64,000 nucleotides of DNA from assembly GCF_022899355.1 (NCBI RefSeq), contig NZ_JALJCK010000012.1, positions 155,337 to 219,336 of the forward strand, given 5' to 3'. A model generated the notes under the pieces. The model was not told where the DNA came from, made no database searches, and saw only the letters and a program-made list of their open reading frames with translations. Below are positions 23,505 through 31,821 of this stretch, one piece after another. The position numbers were made by a program, and so were the translations under genes. Origin of the DNA: Shinella yambaruensis (GTDB taxonomy: Bacteria; Pseudomonadota; Alphaproteobacteria; Rhizobiales; Rhizobiaceae). Within the stretch, counting starts at the first letter, position 1, and each line of letters starts with the position of its first letter.

Positions 23505-23525
23505 TTTTTGACTGGAGGTCAGAAA
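23505..23525 (+). promoter_or_regulatory. Hairpin with Shine-Dalgarno in its loop, porin copy 2
   Basis: TTTTTGAC and GTCAGAAA pair around TGGAG (one wobble pair), ending exactly at the ATG at 23526, as in copy 1. Such a leader could be opened by temperature, a small RNA or the ribosome. Confidence 0.55.
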
Positions 23526-24566
23526 ATGAACATCAAGAGCCTTCTCATCGGCTCCGCTGCTGCTCTCGCAGCAGTCTCCGGCGCTCAGGCCGCCGACGCT
23601 ATCGTTGCCGCCGAGCCGGAGCCGATGGAATACGTTCGCGTTTGCGACGCATTCGGCACGGGTTACTTCTACATTCCGGGCACCGAAACCTGCCTGCAGA
23701 TCAGCGGTTACGTCCGTTTCCAGGTTGACTTCGCTGAAAACGCTGTCGGCAACGACGCTGGCTACCGCGTTGGTACGCGTGGTTACATCTCGCTCGACGC
23801 CAAGAGCGACACCGAGCTCGGCACGCTGACCGGCCACATCGACCTTCAGGCTGACTCCCACCAGGACACCTTCCTGGACGGCGCATGGATCCAGCTCGGC
23901 GGCTTCAAGGCCGGCTACTTCTACACGGAGTGGGATAAGGGCATCAACGGCGAAACCGACGCTCTCGATGGCGGCTTCCTGAACGTCATCGGCGGCAACA
24001 CGCTGCTGAACGCCATCTCGTACAAGTACGAAGGCGGCGCCTTCTCCGCTACGGTCGCTCTCGAATCGTTCGCCAACAAGGCTTGGTCGCGCTTCGAAGA
24101 CAACCTCGGCATCTCGGGCGTTGTAACCGGCTCGTTCGGCGCTGTCAGCGCTGACCTGCTCGGCTCCTACGACTTCGACGCCGAAAACGGCAACATCCGC
24201 GGCCTCATCTCCGCTGACGTCGGCCCGGGCACCCTGCAGGGCGCAGCCGTCTGGTCGTCGGGCGCAAACCGTTACTGGGACGCCTCCGAATGGTCGGTCG
24301 CTGCCTCGTACAAGGCTAACCTGACCGACAAGCTGGCCATCACCCCCGGCTTCCAGTACTGGGGCACGATCGACTACGATCTGAGCGGCGACTATGTCGG
24401 CGACCGCGATGCATGGCGCGCTGGCGTCACGCTCGACTACACGATCGTGACCGACCTGACCGCCAAGGTCAGCCTGCAGTACACCGACGTCGACGGCCCG
24501 CGCGGCGGTGCCAAGGGCGGCCAGGACGACTGGTCCGGCTTCGTCCGCCTGCAGCGTTCGTTCTAA
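23526..24566 (+). CDS. ropA: Outer-membrane porin, RopA/Omp2 family (copy 2)
   Basis: A 346-residue porin. Signal peptide, N-terminal signature (VCDAFGTGYFYIPGTETCLQ) and most of the barrel are the same as in copy 1, including long identical DNA stretches; the differences cluster at residues 75-95 (ENAVGNDAGYRVGTRG), in ASLETFATNTWSEF versus VALESFANKAWSRF and near the C-terminus (GGAKGGQDDW). It ends with RLQRSF, the C-terminal Phe needed for insertion. The pattern suggests a duplication kept alike by gene conversion, with variable surface loops. Confidence 0.9.
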   Translation: MNIKSLLIGSAAALAAVSGAQAADAIVAAEPEPMEYVRVCDAFGTGYFYIPGTETCLQISGYVRFQVDFAENAVGNDAGYRVGTRGYISLDAKSDTELGTLTGHIDLQADSHQDTFLDGAWIQLGGFKAGYFYTEWDKGINGETDALDGGFLNVIGGNTLLNAISYKYEGGAFSATVALESFANKAWSRFEDNLGISGVVTGSFGAVSADLLGSYDFDAENGNIRGLISADVGPGTLQGAAVWSSGANRYWDASEWSVAASYKANLTDKLAITPGFQYWGTIDYDLSGDYVGDRDAWRAGVTLDYTIVTDLTAKVSLQYTDVDGPRGGAKGGQDDWSGFVRLQRSF

Positions 24567-24594
24567 ACTGATCTGACCTCTGTCAGTGATGGGA

Positions 24595-24620
24595 GACCCG
24601 GCTTTCGAGCCGGGTCTTTT
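24595..24620 (+). terminator. Rho-independent terminator of porin copy 2
   Basis: GACCCGGCT and AGCCGGGTC form a stem with a short TTCG-type loop, followed by TTTT. It lies 28 bp after the porin stop. Confidence 0.85.
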
Positions 24621-24690
24621 CGTTTTGGAGCGCCCCTCGGGCCGCGCCTTGCGGGAGGCGCGGGCGGAACACGGGGGTATGGCGCGGGGT

Positions 24691-25569
24691 TCAGCCGTCC
24701 AGGCCGGCGAGGAACGCCTCGACCGACGGGAAGACGTCGACATGGTGCAGGAGCGGGGCATGGCCCTGTCCCGGCGCGGTCACCGTGCGGACGGTGGCGG
24801 CATGGGCCGCCATGCGGGCAAGCGTCTGCCGGGAAAACAGCCCGGACTGTTCGCCGCGCACCACGAGCAGCGGCTTTTGCGCCAGCAGCTCGAATTGCGG
24901 CCAGAGCGTCGGAAGCGGCTTTGAAAAGTCGATGGCCTGCAGCTGGTCCGTCAGCCCGGGATCGAAGTCGGCGACGATCCGGCCGTCCCGCTCGGCATAG
25001 ATCGCTTCGGCCATGTCGTGCCAGTCGGCGTCCGAAAGGGCAGGGAAGGTGGCGCCGTGCAGCGCCCTCAGCCCCTCGGCCGCCGCCGCGAAACTGGCGG
25101 GAAAGGTCGCGCGGGAAAGATAGTCGCGAATCTCCTTGAGGCCGTCCGCTTCGATTTCCGGTCCGATATCGTTGAGGATCGCGCCCGCAATGCAGTCGGG
25201 CCGCACGGCCGCCATGACATGCAGGATCAGCCCGCCGCGCGAGGTCCCCGCAAAAAGCGCGCGGGAGAGGCCGAAGGCGGACAGGGCGGTGAGGACGTCC
25301 CGGCATTCCACCGCGACAGTGTAGTTGGCCGCATTGCCGTCATGGGCCGAAAGCCCGCGCCCGCGGTAATCGAGCGCGATGACGCGGCGTGGCGCGGCGG
25401 GATCCTGCGCGAGGCGCAGGGCAAGCGGGTGGAAGTCGCGCCCGTTGCGGCTGAGGCCGGGCAGGCAGACGAGCGGCAGCCGGCCGTCGGCCGCGGCTGG
25501 TGCATAATCGCGGGCATGCAGCATCAGTCCGTCTTCGGCTGGGAAGAAGCGGCTTTCGAATCCGTCCAT
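24691..25569 (-). CDS. Alpha/beta hydrolase, 292 aa
   Basis: An alpha/beta-hydrolase fold protein. The oxyanion-region LVCLPGLSRNGRDFHPLA, the nucleophile elbow FAGTSRGGLI (Ser in GxSxG) and the C-terminal His in APGQGHAPLLHH are all present; the acidic residue is likely in the LLVVRGEQSGLF segment. Substrate is unknown: esterases, epoxide hydrolases and C-C hydrolases share this pattern. The start at 25569 is the first ATG with good match to the family. It stands alone between the porin and a rhizobial repeat. Confidence 0.75.
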   Translation of the reverse strand: MDGFESRFFPAEDGLMLHARDYAPAAADGRLPLVCLPGLSRNGRDFHPLALRLAQDPAAPRRVIALDYRGRGLSAHDGNAANYTVAVECRDVLTALSAFGLSRALFAGTSRGGLILHVMAAVRPDCIAGAILNDIGPEIEADGLKEIRDYLSRATFPASFAAAAEGLRALHGATFPALSDADWHDMAEAIYAERDGRIVADFDPGLTDQLQAIDFSKPLPTLWPQFELLAQKPLLVVRGEQSGLFSRQTLARMAAHAATVRTVTAPGQGHAPLLHHVDVFPSVEAFLAGLDG

Positions 25570-25641
25570 GTCTGTGCATCCGCCTGACTGTTGGGGAGGG
25601 ACGTTCGGCCGGGACACACCGAACGCGTGGGGACGGCCAGC

Positions 25642-25679
25642 CTAGAGCAATTCCGGCAAAAGTGCGAAGCGGTTTTGCG
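25642..25679. repeat. Rhizobial intergenic palindromic repeat
   Basis: CTAGAGCAATTCCGGCAAAA followed by GTGCGAAGCGGTTTTGC is a variant of a CTAGAGCA-type palindrome scattered through Rhizobiales genomes. A relative of the same family lies at 49708-49778. Confidence 0.6.
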
Positions 25680-25766
25680 TCCGCACATAGTGTGAAAGGC
25701 CGGGCGCGCGATCCGGGGGAAAGCGGAAACGCTCCGGCCGGCCTGCGCACCGGGAGCAGGGCCGCC

Positions 25767-27836
25767 TTAGCGGCCGACGCTGAGATCGTGCACGATATCG
25801 GCCTTCTGGCCAAGACGGGTCTTGTAGACCTGGTAGTTCTCCATCACGCGCTGCACGTAGCTGCGGGTTTCGGAGAAGGGGATGCGCTCGATCCAGTCGA
25901 CGACCTCGTCGATCGGCTTGCCGCGCGGGTCGCCATAGCGCGCGATCCACTGCGGCACGCGGCGAGGACCCGCATTGTAGGCGATGAAGGTCAGCACATA
26001 GGAGCCGCCGAAATCGCTGATCTGCTCGCCGAGATAGTGGGCGCCGAGCGTGGCGTTGTAGGCGGCGTCCGTCGTCAGCCGCTCCTTGGAATAGGCAAGG
26101 CCATAGCGTTTCGCCACGCCCTGCGCCGTGCCGGGCATGAGCTGCAGCAGGCCCTGCGCATTGGCGGGAGAGACGGCAGCCGGGTTGAAGGCGCTTTCCT
26201 GCCGGGCGATGGCATAGGCGAGCGCCTTGCCGGAACCGGCAATGTCGGCATCGTCGGGAATGACGCCGATCGGGAAGGCCAGCGCCACCACATCGATGCC
26301 GCGCCCGAAGGCGATCTTGCCGATCTGCAGCGAGAGCTGGTGGTTGCCACCCTTCTCGGCCTGCGCGGCGAGAAGCGCGAGCTCGCCGGGGCTCATCAGC
26401 TCGCCGGCGAGCGCCCGGTAGAGGCTGTCGCCGCGCCAGCCGTGCCCGGCCGCCTGCAGGCGGGCGATCGCCTGCACGGCCTCGCGCTGGTTGAAGCGGG
26501 CGCGTTCCTCCTCGGTCGGCTTCGGATAGGCGACGTTCAGCGCCGTGCGGCCGAGCCGCGCGGCGGCGAGCTGGCCGTAGAAGGTGCCGGGGAAGTTCGC
26601 CGCCTTGGCGAAATAGTCCTTTGCCTCCTTCGGATTGCCCTTTTCCGCCGTCCGTCCCAGCCAGTACCAGGCGCGGGAGACGGAGAGCGGCCGGTCGGAG
26701 GCCTGCAGGATGCGCCGGAAATGGCCGGCCGCGGTCTTCGGGTCGTCGAGATCGCGCAGCGCATACCAGCCGGCATGGAACTCCGCCTCGACGATATCCG
26801 TCGGGTCGTCCGCGCCGTGGCGGGCCGCGACGCGATAGGCATCGCGAAAGTCGCCGAGATCGGCAAGGCCGCGGCTGACGATGCGCTGCTCGTTCCACCA
26901 GGCGCCGGGATTGACCAGCCGCGCCGGATCCTCCGGCATGGCGGAGAAGAGCTTTCCGGCTGCGCGGTATTCCTCGTTGTTGCGCAGATGGCGGATGCGC
27001 AGGAACGTATAGGCGGGGTCCTTCTGCCAGCTCGCATCGACGGCCTTGATCAGGGTGCCGGCCGTCTTGTTCTTGCGAATGACCGCCGCCCAGGCGCGAT
27101 AGAGCGACTGCGCCTTGCCGAGATCGCCGAACCGCTGCGCCTGGTCGACGCGGTCGCGATAAAGCAGCATCTCCATGCGCATCTTGTGGTCGGCGACGGT
27201 CAGGAGCGCGCCGAATTCGCCGAGGATCCTGCTTTCGAGTTCCTTGGAAAGCGTTTCCTTCTGCCAGAAGGACCGCAGGACCTCGCCGGCGCGCGCCGCA
27301 TTGCCGGTCGCGACGAGCGCGCGGCAGAGCGCGACCGCGCCTTCCGCCGTTTCCGGGCGGGTCGTGCCGAAGGCGGCGAGCACATCGGCCGCCGGCGGAT
27401 TCTCACGGGAAAGCGCCCGCTCGGAATTGGCACGCAGCGCCTTCAGGCCCGGCCAGCCCTTCAGCTCCTTCTGGGCGGCGGCGATCTCCCAGGACGGAAC
27501 GCCGCGCTGGCCGGAGACGGCGATCGCCCAGGTCAGGATATGCCGGTCGAGGCTGTCGGGCGGCAGGCGGTTGCGCGCCGCGATGGCAAGGGCCGCATCG
27601 CGATTGGAAAGCGCGTCGAGCCCATCGCGCAGCTCCGCGCTCGCCGGCTGCAGGCTGTCCGTGCGCGGAATGGCACTGGTGATGATGTCCTTCGACGGCA
27701 TGTCCGCGGCAAAGCCGAGCGGCTTTATCACCGGCACCGTGGTGTTTTCCGCCTCGACCGGCGAAGAACGCAGCGCAAGGCCGGCCGCACCGGCAAGCAG
27801 CAAGGCACAAAGGATGAAACTGTTTCTCGAGATCAT
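25767..27836 (-). CDS. slt: Soluble lytic murein transglycosylase
   Basis: A 689-residue periplasmic enzyme: an N-terminal signal peptide (FILCALLLAGAAGLALRSSP), a long alpha-superhelical U/L domain (repeated helical pairs, e.g. AKDYFAKAANFPGTFYGQLA), and a C-terminal SLT domain from about residue 520 with the catalytic Glu in AIARQESAFNPAAVSPANAQ, then GLLQLMPGTA and IAYNAGPRRVPQW. Slt cleaves the MurNAc-GlcNAc bond with formation of 1,6-anhydroMurNAc, in cell-wall turnover. Length matches family members. A full CtrA-type box lies 85 bp upstream. Confidence 0.9.
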   Translation of the reverse strand: MISRNSFILCALLLAGAAGLALRSSPVEAENTTVPVIKPLGFAADMPSKDIITSAIPRTDSLQPASAELRDGLDALSNRDAALAIAARNRLPPDSLDRHILTWAIAVSGQRGVPSWEIAAAQKELKGWPGLKALRANSERALSRENPPAADVLAAFGTTRPETAEGAVALCRALVATGNAARAGEVLRSFWQKETLSKELESRILGEFGALLTVADHKMRMEMLLYRDRVDQAQRFGDLGKAQSLYRAWAAVIRKNKTAGTLIKAVDASWQKDPAYTFLRIRHLRNNEEYRAAGKLFSAMPEDPARLVNPGAWWNEQRIVSRGLADLGDFRDAYRVAARHGADDPTDIVEAEFHAGWYALRDLDDPKTAAGHFRRILQASDRPLSVSRAWYWLGRTAEKGNPKEAKDYFAKAANFPGTFYGQLAAARLGRTALNVAYPKPTEEERARFNQREAVQAIARLQAAGHGWRGDSLYRALAGELMSPGELALLAAQAEKGGNHQLSLQIGKIAFGRGIDVVALAFPIGVIPDDADIAGSGKALAYAIARQESAFNPAAVSPANAQGLLQLMPGTAQGVAKRYGLAYSKERLTTDAAYNATLGAHYLGEQISDFGGSYVLTFIAYNAGPRRVPQWIARYGDPRGKPIDEVVDWIERIPFSETRSYVQRVMENYQVYKTRLGQKADIVHDLSVGR

Positions 27837-27920
27837 GCTACATCCCGGATGCCTGACCGGCGCGCGTCCAGAACGTCATTTTCCGCCGGAACCTTGACAA
27901 TCAATTAACCCTTTGTTGCC

Positions 27921-27936
27921 TTAACGAAGCCTTAAC
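27921..27936 (-). promoter_or_regulatory. Candidate CtrA binding site
   Basis: TTAACGAAGCCTTAAC is a perfect TTAA-N7-TTAAC box, the binding site of the cell-cycle regulator CtrA in alphaproteobacteria. It lies 85 bp upstream of slt, and a further TTAACC half-site is at 27905. Cell-cycle control of the transglycosylase is plausible; dapA is farther away on the other side. Confidence 0.55.
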
Positions 27937-28037
27937 CGCAGCCCTCACTAAGCCGTGAACGGGCCCGCTTTCCAAGCGACGGATCAGGGGAAGCGAATAT
28001 TCGCGCATCCGCCGCCCTTCCGCCTTGATCATGCATG

Positions 28038-28098
28038 AAAAACGCCCGTCGCGCCGCTTGCCGCAGGACTGTCACATGATTATTGTGCGGGCGTTTTT
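28038..28098 (+). promoter_or_regulatory. Long hairpin ahead of dapA, terminator-like
   Basis: AAAAACGCCCG and CGGGCGTTTTT form perfect 11-bp arms separated by 39 bases, with a small inner stem (CACA...TGTG). The T-rich arm makes it look like a terminator, but no gene ends here: slt and dapA diverge. It may end a short leader or small RNA starting within 27.9-28.0 kb. Confidence 0.5.
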
Positions 28099-28159
28099 AA
28101 CCACGGAATACGGCCAAAGCATGTAAGCCCAAGGGCGGCTCTGGCCTCAGGAGTTCTCG

Positions 28160-29044
28160 ATGTTCAAGGGATCCATTCCCGCTCTCGTCACCCCGTTCAC
28201 CGATGCCGGCGCCGTCGATGAAGACGCCTTCGCCGCGCATGTCGAATGGCAGATCGGCGAAGGCAGCCACGGCCTCGTCCCGGTCGGCACCACCGGCGAA
28301 TCGCCGACGCTGTCGCATGACGAGCACAAACGGGTGGTGGAACTCTGCATCAAGGTCTCGGCCGGCCGCGTGCCGGTGATCGCCGGTGCGGGCTCGAACA
28401 ACACGAAGGAAGCGATCGACCTCGCCCAGCACGCCGAAAAGGCGGGCGCGGACGCCATCCTCGTCGTCACGCCCTATTACAACAAGCCGACGCAGAAGGG
28501 GCTCTTCACGCATTTCGCGGCGATCGCCGAAAGCGTGAAGCTGCCGATCGTCATCTATAACATTCCCGGCCGCTCGGTGGTCGACATGTTGCCCGAGACG
28601 ATGGGCGCCCTTGCCAAGGCATATGCCTCGATCGTCGGCGTCAAGGACGCGACCGGCAAGATCGAGCGCGTTTCCGAACAGCGCATCGCCTGCGGCAAGG
28701 ATTTCGTCCAGCTTTCCGGCGAGGATGCCACCGCGCTCGGCTTCAACGCCCATGGCGGCGTGGGCTGCATTTCGGTGACGGCGAATGTCGCGCCGCGGCT
28801 CTGTGCGGAATTCCAGGTGGCGACGCTCGCCGGCGACTACGCCAGCGCGCTGGAATACCAGGACAAACTGATGCCGCTGCACAAGGCGATCTTCCTCGAG
28901 CCGGGCCTGTGTGGCGCGAAATACGCGCTGAATCGCACGCGCGGCATGAACCGCACCGTCCGCTCGCCGCTGCTCTCCACGCTGGAGCCGGCCACGGAGG
29001 CAGCCATCGACGCGGCGCTGCGCCACGCCGGCCTGCTGAACTGA
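28160..29044 (+). CDS. dapA: 4-hydroxy-tetrahydrodipicolinate synthase
   Basis: 294 residues, the normal length. DapA condenses pyruvate with aspartate semialdehyde, the first committed step of the diaminopimelate/lysine pathway. Visible landmarks: [14 protein letters not shown] (substrate-binding TTGE), Tyr in [22 protein letters not shown] and the Schiff-base Lys in [15 protein letters not shown] precedes the start. It is the first gene of a pair with smpB (two bases between stop and start). Confidence 0.95.
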   Translation: MFKGSIPALVTPFTDAGAVDEDAFAAHVEWQIGEGSHGLVPVGTTGESPTLSHDEHKRVVELCIKVSAGRVPVIAGAGSNNTKEAIDLAQHAEKAGADAILVVTPYYNKPTQKGLFTHFAAIAESVKLPIVIYNIPGRSVVDMLPETMGALAKAYASIVGVKDATGKIERVSEQRIACGKDFVQLSGEDATALGFNAHGGVGCISVTANVAPRLCAEFQVATLAGDYASALEYQDKLMPLHKAIFLEPGLCGAKYALNRTRGMNRTVRSPLLSTLEPATEAAIDAALRHAGLLN

Positions 29045-29045
29045 C

Positions 29046-29525
29046 ATGGCGACGAAAGCGCGTCCGACGACGGTCAAGAAGATTGTGGCGGAGAACCGCA
29101 AGGCCCGCTTCAACTACGAGATCATCGACACCTACGAGGCCGGTCTCGTCCTGACCGGCACGGAGGTCAAGTCGCTGCGCGAAGGCAAGGCGAACATTGC
29201 GGAATCCTATGCTTCGGACGAGGGCGGCGAGATCTGGCTGATCAATTCCTACCTGCCGGAATATCTCCAGGCCAACCGCTTCAACCACGAGACCCGCCGG
29301 CGGCGCAAGCTTCTGCTGTCCCGGCGGGAAATCCATCGCCTGCGCAACGCGATCAATCGCGAGGGCATGACGCTGGTGCCGCTCAAGATCTACTTCAACG
29401 ATGTCGGCCGGGCAAAGCTCGAACTCGCGCTCGCCAAGGGCAAGAAGCTGCACGACAAGCGCGAGACCGAGAAGGAGCGCGACTGGAATCGCCAGAAGGG
29501 CCGCCTGCTGCGCGAGCGCGGCTGA
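29046..29525 (+). CDS. smpB: SsrA-binding protein SmpB
   Basis: 159 residues. SmpB binds tmRNA and brings it to stalled ribosomes for trans-translation. The signature [20 protein letters not shown] and [16 protein letters not shown], the oligonucleotide-binding fold ending in [20 protein letters not shown], and the basic C-terminal tail ([20 protein letters not shown]) are all present. It directly follows dapA, the usual order in Rhizobiales. No ssrA gene was found in the window. Confidence 0.95.
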   Translation: MATKARPTTVKKIVAENRKARFNYEIIDTYEAGLVLTGTEVKSLREGKANIAESYASDEGGEIWLINSYLPEYLQANRFNHETRRRRKLLLSRREIHRLRNAINREGMTLVPLKIYFNDVGRAKLELALAKGKKLHDKRETEKERDWNRQKGRLLRERG

Positions 29526-29549
29526 GGCGCCCTTCCTCGCTTCTCTTCC

Positions 29550-30020
29550 TTAGAACTGGCTGTAAAGCTGCGCGATGACCGACTGGCGCGCAAGCTGCTC
29601 GCTGCCGGCATCCGCCGGCACGTCCGGCGAGGCGGCCGGGTTGGCGCTCGGGGTGCGGGCCGTCAGGAAGCTCGACATCAGGCTGTTGAGGTCGTTGCTC
29701 TCGATGGCGAGGCGCGCGGTCGGATTGCGGCTGTTGTTGGCGACCTGCTCGTCCGCTGCCGCCTGGGAGGGCGGCACGGCGTAGGCGGGCAGGGCGGAGA
29801 TGCCCGGCAGCCCGTTCGGCGCATAGAGGAAGCTGAGGTCGCCGATCTCCCCGGCGATGTCGGACGGGGTCGAAACCTGGGTGACCGGCTGCGGCGCGGC
29901 AAGCGCGGCGAGGGCGGAGACCGCGGGGCGGGTTTCCGCCGCCATGGCCGGCGCGCGCATGTCGAGCGCGCTCGATGCTCCCCGGTAGCTGTTTGCCGAA
30001 AGCGATACTGCGTCCACCAT
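29550..30020 (-). CDS. Hypothetical protein, 156 aa, low complexity
   Basis: A protein rich in Ala, Pro and Ser, starting MVDAVSLSANSYRGASSALD and ending SVIAQLYSQF. Most of it looks disordered; the last 45 residues (NPTARLAIESNDLNSLMSSF, then EQLARQSVIAQLYSQF) are likely helical. No signal peptide or family is recognised. Codon use fits the host, and it lies between smpB and the NYN gene on the opposite strand. Confidence 0.5.
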   Translation of the reverse strand: MVDAVSLSANSYRGASSALDMRAPAMAAETRPAVSALAALAAPQPVTQVSTPSDIAGEIGDLSFLYAPNGLPGISALPAYAVPPSQAAADEQVANNSRNPTARLAIESNDLNSLMSSFLTARTPSANPAASPDVPADAGSEQLARQSVIAQLYSQF

Positions 30021-30241
30021 CGTCCCGATGTCCCAATGCGAAATGGCTGTCCGACATCGGGAATAGCAGGGGAGTCTTGAAGAAGCTTGAGACCCCGCAA
30101 GGGAATTTGATTCAATGTTTAAGGAAAGCTTGAAAAGGCCGTTTTCCGGCGCTTTTCCCGCATCGGAGCATGCACGAAGTTGGGGAGGGGAGCCTCGCCC
30201 CGCCCACTGCCGTCAGTCATCCTCGGTCCGATCCGCTTGCC

Positions 30242-30817
30242 TCAGTCGCTGACGGTCTCCACCGGTTCGGTGGCGCGCTGCGGGCGTTCGGAAGGGTCGC
30301 GGCCGATCTCGGCCTTCAGCGAGCCGAGATCGATGAAGTAGTCGGCCTGGCGGCGCAGGTCGTCGGCGATCATCGGCGGCTGCGTCTGCATGGTCGAGAC
30401 GACGGACACCTTGCGGCCCCGGCGCTGCAGCGCCTCGACGAGCGTGGTGAAATCGCCGTCGCCGGAGAAGATGACGAGGTGGTCGACGGTCTCGGACTGC
30501 TCCATCGCGTCGATGGCCAGCTCGATGTCCATGTTGCCCTTGATCTTGCGGCGGCCGAGCGAGTCGGTGAATTCCTTGGCCGGCTTGGTGACGACCTTGT
30601 AGCCGTTATAGTCGAGCCAGTCGATCAGCGGGCGGATCGAAGAATATTCCTGGTCCTCGATGAGGGCGGTATAGTAATAGGCGCGCAGAAGATAGCCGCG
30701 CTTCTGGAAGGCCTTCAGGAGCTTTCTGTAATCGATGTCGAACCCGAGTGTCCTGGAAGCCGCATAGAGATTTGCACCGTCGATGAAGAGGGCGATTTTC
30801 TCGCGGGGGTCGAACAT
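30242..30817 (-). CDS. NYN domain protein (LabA/DUF88 family), 191 aa
   Basis: A PIN-like NYN-fold protein. Acidic active-site residues are visible in ALFIDGANLYAA, KGNMDIELAIDAM and LVIFSGDGDFTTLVEALQRR, matching the LabA/DUF88 family of putative ribonucleases. The start at 30817 gives the usual N-terminus MFDPREKIALFIDGANLYAA. This gene is conserved next to rpoZ-rsh in Rhizobiaceae. RNA cleavage is likely but the target is unknown. Confidence 0.8.
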   Translation of the reverse strand: MFDPREKIALFIDGANLYAASRTLGFDIDYRKLLKAFQKRGYLLRAYYYTALIEDQEYSSIRPLIDWLDYNGYKVVTKPAKEFTDSLGRRKIKGNMDIELAIDAMEQSETVDHLVIFSGDGDFTTLVEALQRRGRKVSVVSTMQTQPPMIADDLRRQADYFIDLGSLKAEIGRDPSERPQRATEPVETVSD

Positions 30818-31228
30818 ACTGCGAAATCCTTTTAAATAGAAGTTGATGTAAACGGTCGCGTTTTGGCCAAGTGCCGAGGTGGCCGGATGCACTATCCGGT
30901 TGAATTAACTGTTTTTCATATAATCTTCATTTAGGGCAGAGGGCCCGGCTTTCCAAGCAAATCTAGGTTGCGAAGGCGATTTTTCCGGCCGGTATCGTTT
31001 CAGCAAATTCAAGGACTTCGGAATTGGGGAATAGTTCCCGCACTTTACCTCATTTGTCCGATCTTTCAGCTTTTTACTTCCCGTAACGTGAGGCACCAAT
31101 CAGAAGTTATATGGGCTGCCTTACGACACGCGCGCCAGCGGTAAGGGGAAGGAAAAACTTGAATTTGCCTTCCATTGCCTGTATCGGGCATGCAAACTCC
31201 TGAAATTCATGACCGCAAAGGACAGGCA
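30818..31228. other. Promoter region between NYN gene and rpoZ
   Basis: About 410 bp without a supported gene. It must hold the divergent promoters of the NYN gene and rpoZ. It is somewhat AT-richer than the flanks. A frame at 30905-31099 has no ribosome site or homologous feature. Confidence 0.4.
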
Positions 31229-31633
31229 ATGGCCCGTGTCACCGTTGAAGATTGCATTGACAAGGTAGACAACCGCTTCGAGCTGGTTCTTCTTGCAAGC
31301 CATCGCGCCCGCCTCATCTCGCAGGGCGCCGCCATCACCATCGACCGCGACAACGACAAGAACCCCGTCGTCGCGCTGCGCGAGATCGCCGACGAGACGC
31401 TTTCGCCCGACGACCTCAAGGAAGACCTGATCCACTCGCTGCAGAAGCATGTGGAAGTGGACGAGCCCGAGCCCGATCCGGCAAGCCTGGTCGCCGATGC
31501 CGCATCCGGCGTCGTCGCGATCGAAGAGGACGAGGACCAGCCGGAGACCATCGCCTTCGACCGCATGTCGGAAGAAGAGCTGCTGGCCGGCATCGAAGGC
31601 CTCGTGCCGCCGGAAAAGAGCGACGATTACTGA
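31229..31633 (+). CDS. rpoZ: RNA polymerase omega subunit
   Basis: 134 residues, the usual length in Rhizobiales. The N-terminal signature [20 protein letters not shown] and [30 protein letters not shown] is that of omega, which helps fold beta-prime and is part of the (p)ppGpp site in many bacteria. An acidic C-terminal extension ([14 protein letters not shown]) is typical of the group. AAGGACAGG lies before the ATG. It precedes the (p)ppGpp synthetase gene, the standard order. Confidence 0.95.
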   Translation: MARVTVEDCIDKVDNRFELVLLASHRARLISQGAAITIDRDNDKNPVVALREIADETLSPDDLKEDLIHSLQKHVEVDEPEPDPASLVADAASGVVAIEEDEDQPETIAFDRMSEEELLAGIEGLVPPEKSDDY

Positions 31634-31639
31634 TGCCGG

Positions 31640-31735
31640 GGCAGGCAGTAGGCAGTAGGCAGTAGGCATTTCGGCCCACAAGACGGCCGACATGCCAATC
31701 CCTATTGGCTATTGCCTAATTCCTATTGCCTATTT
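31640..31735. repeat. CAGTAGG direct repeats and partial palindrome
   Basis: Just after rpoZ comes GGCAGTAGGCAGTAGGCAGT (seven-base unit, three copies), and 40 bases on come several CCTATTGGCTATTGCC/CCTATTGCCTAT units, which read as GGCAATAGG on the other strand. So the block is an imperfect inverted pair of 7-bp repeats, of a type scattered in rhizobial genomes. Confidence 0.6.
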
Positions 31736-31752
31736 TTATATTGCGGATGCCG

Positions 31753-31788
31753 GTGCGCCCCTCTTAAGGTCGGGGCGCACTTTTTTTT
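31753..31788 (+). terminator. Rho-independent terminator of rpoZ
   Basis: GTGCGCCCC and GGGGCGCAC form a perfect 9-bp stem, loop of ten, followed by eight T's. It lies 34 bp before the next gene and shows that the synthetase gene needs its own promoter or read-through. Confidence 0.85.
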
Positions 31789-31821
31789 GCCCCCGCGCGG
31801 CGGGGAGGGAGCCGACCGAGG

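Noticed and set aside
25500..27908. An 802-codon frame on the plus strand, antisense to slt
   Set aside because: High-GC coding DNA leaves the opposite frame open; the translation is Arg/Gly/Glu-rich with no domain, and slt on the other strand is clear.
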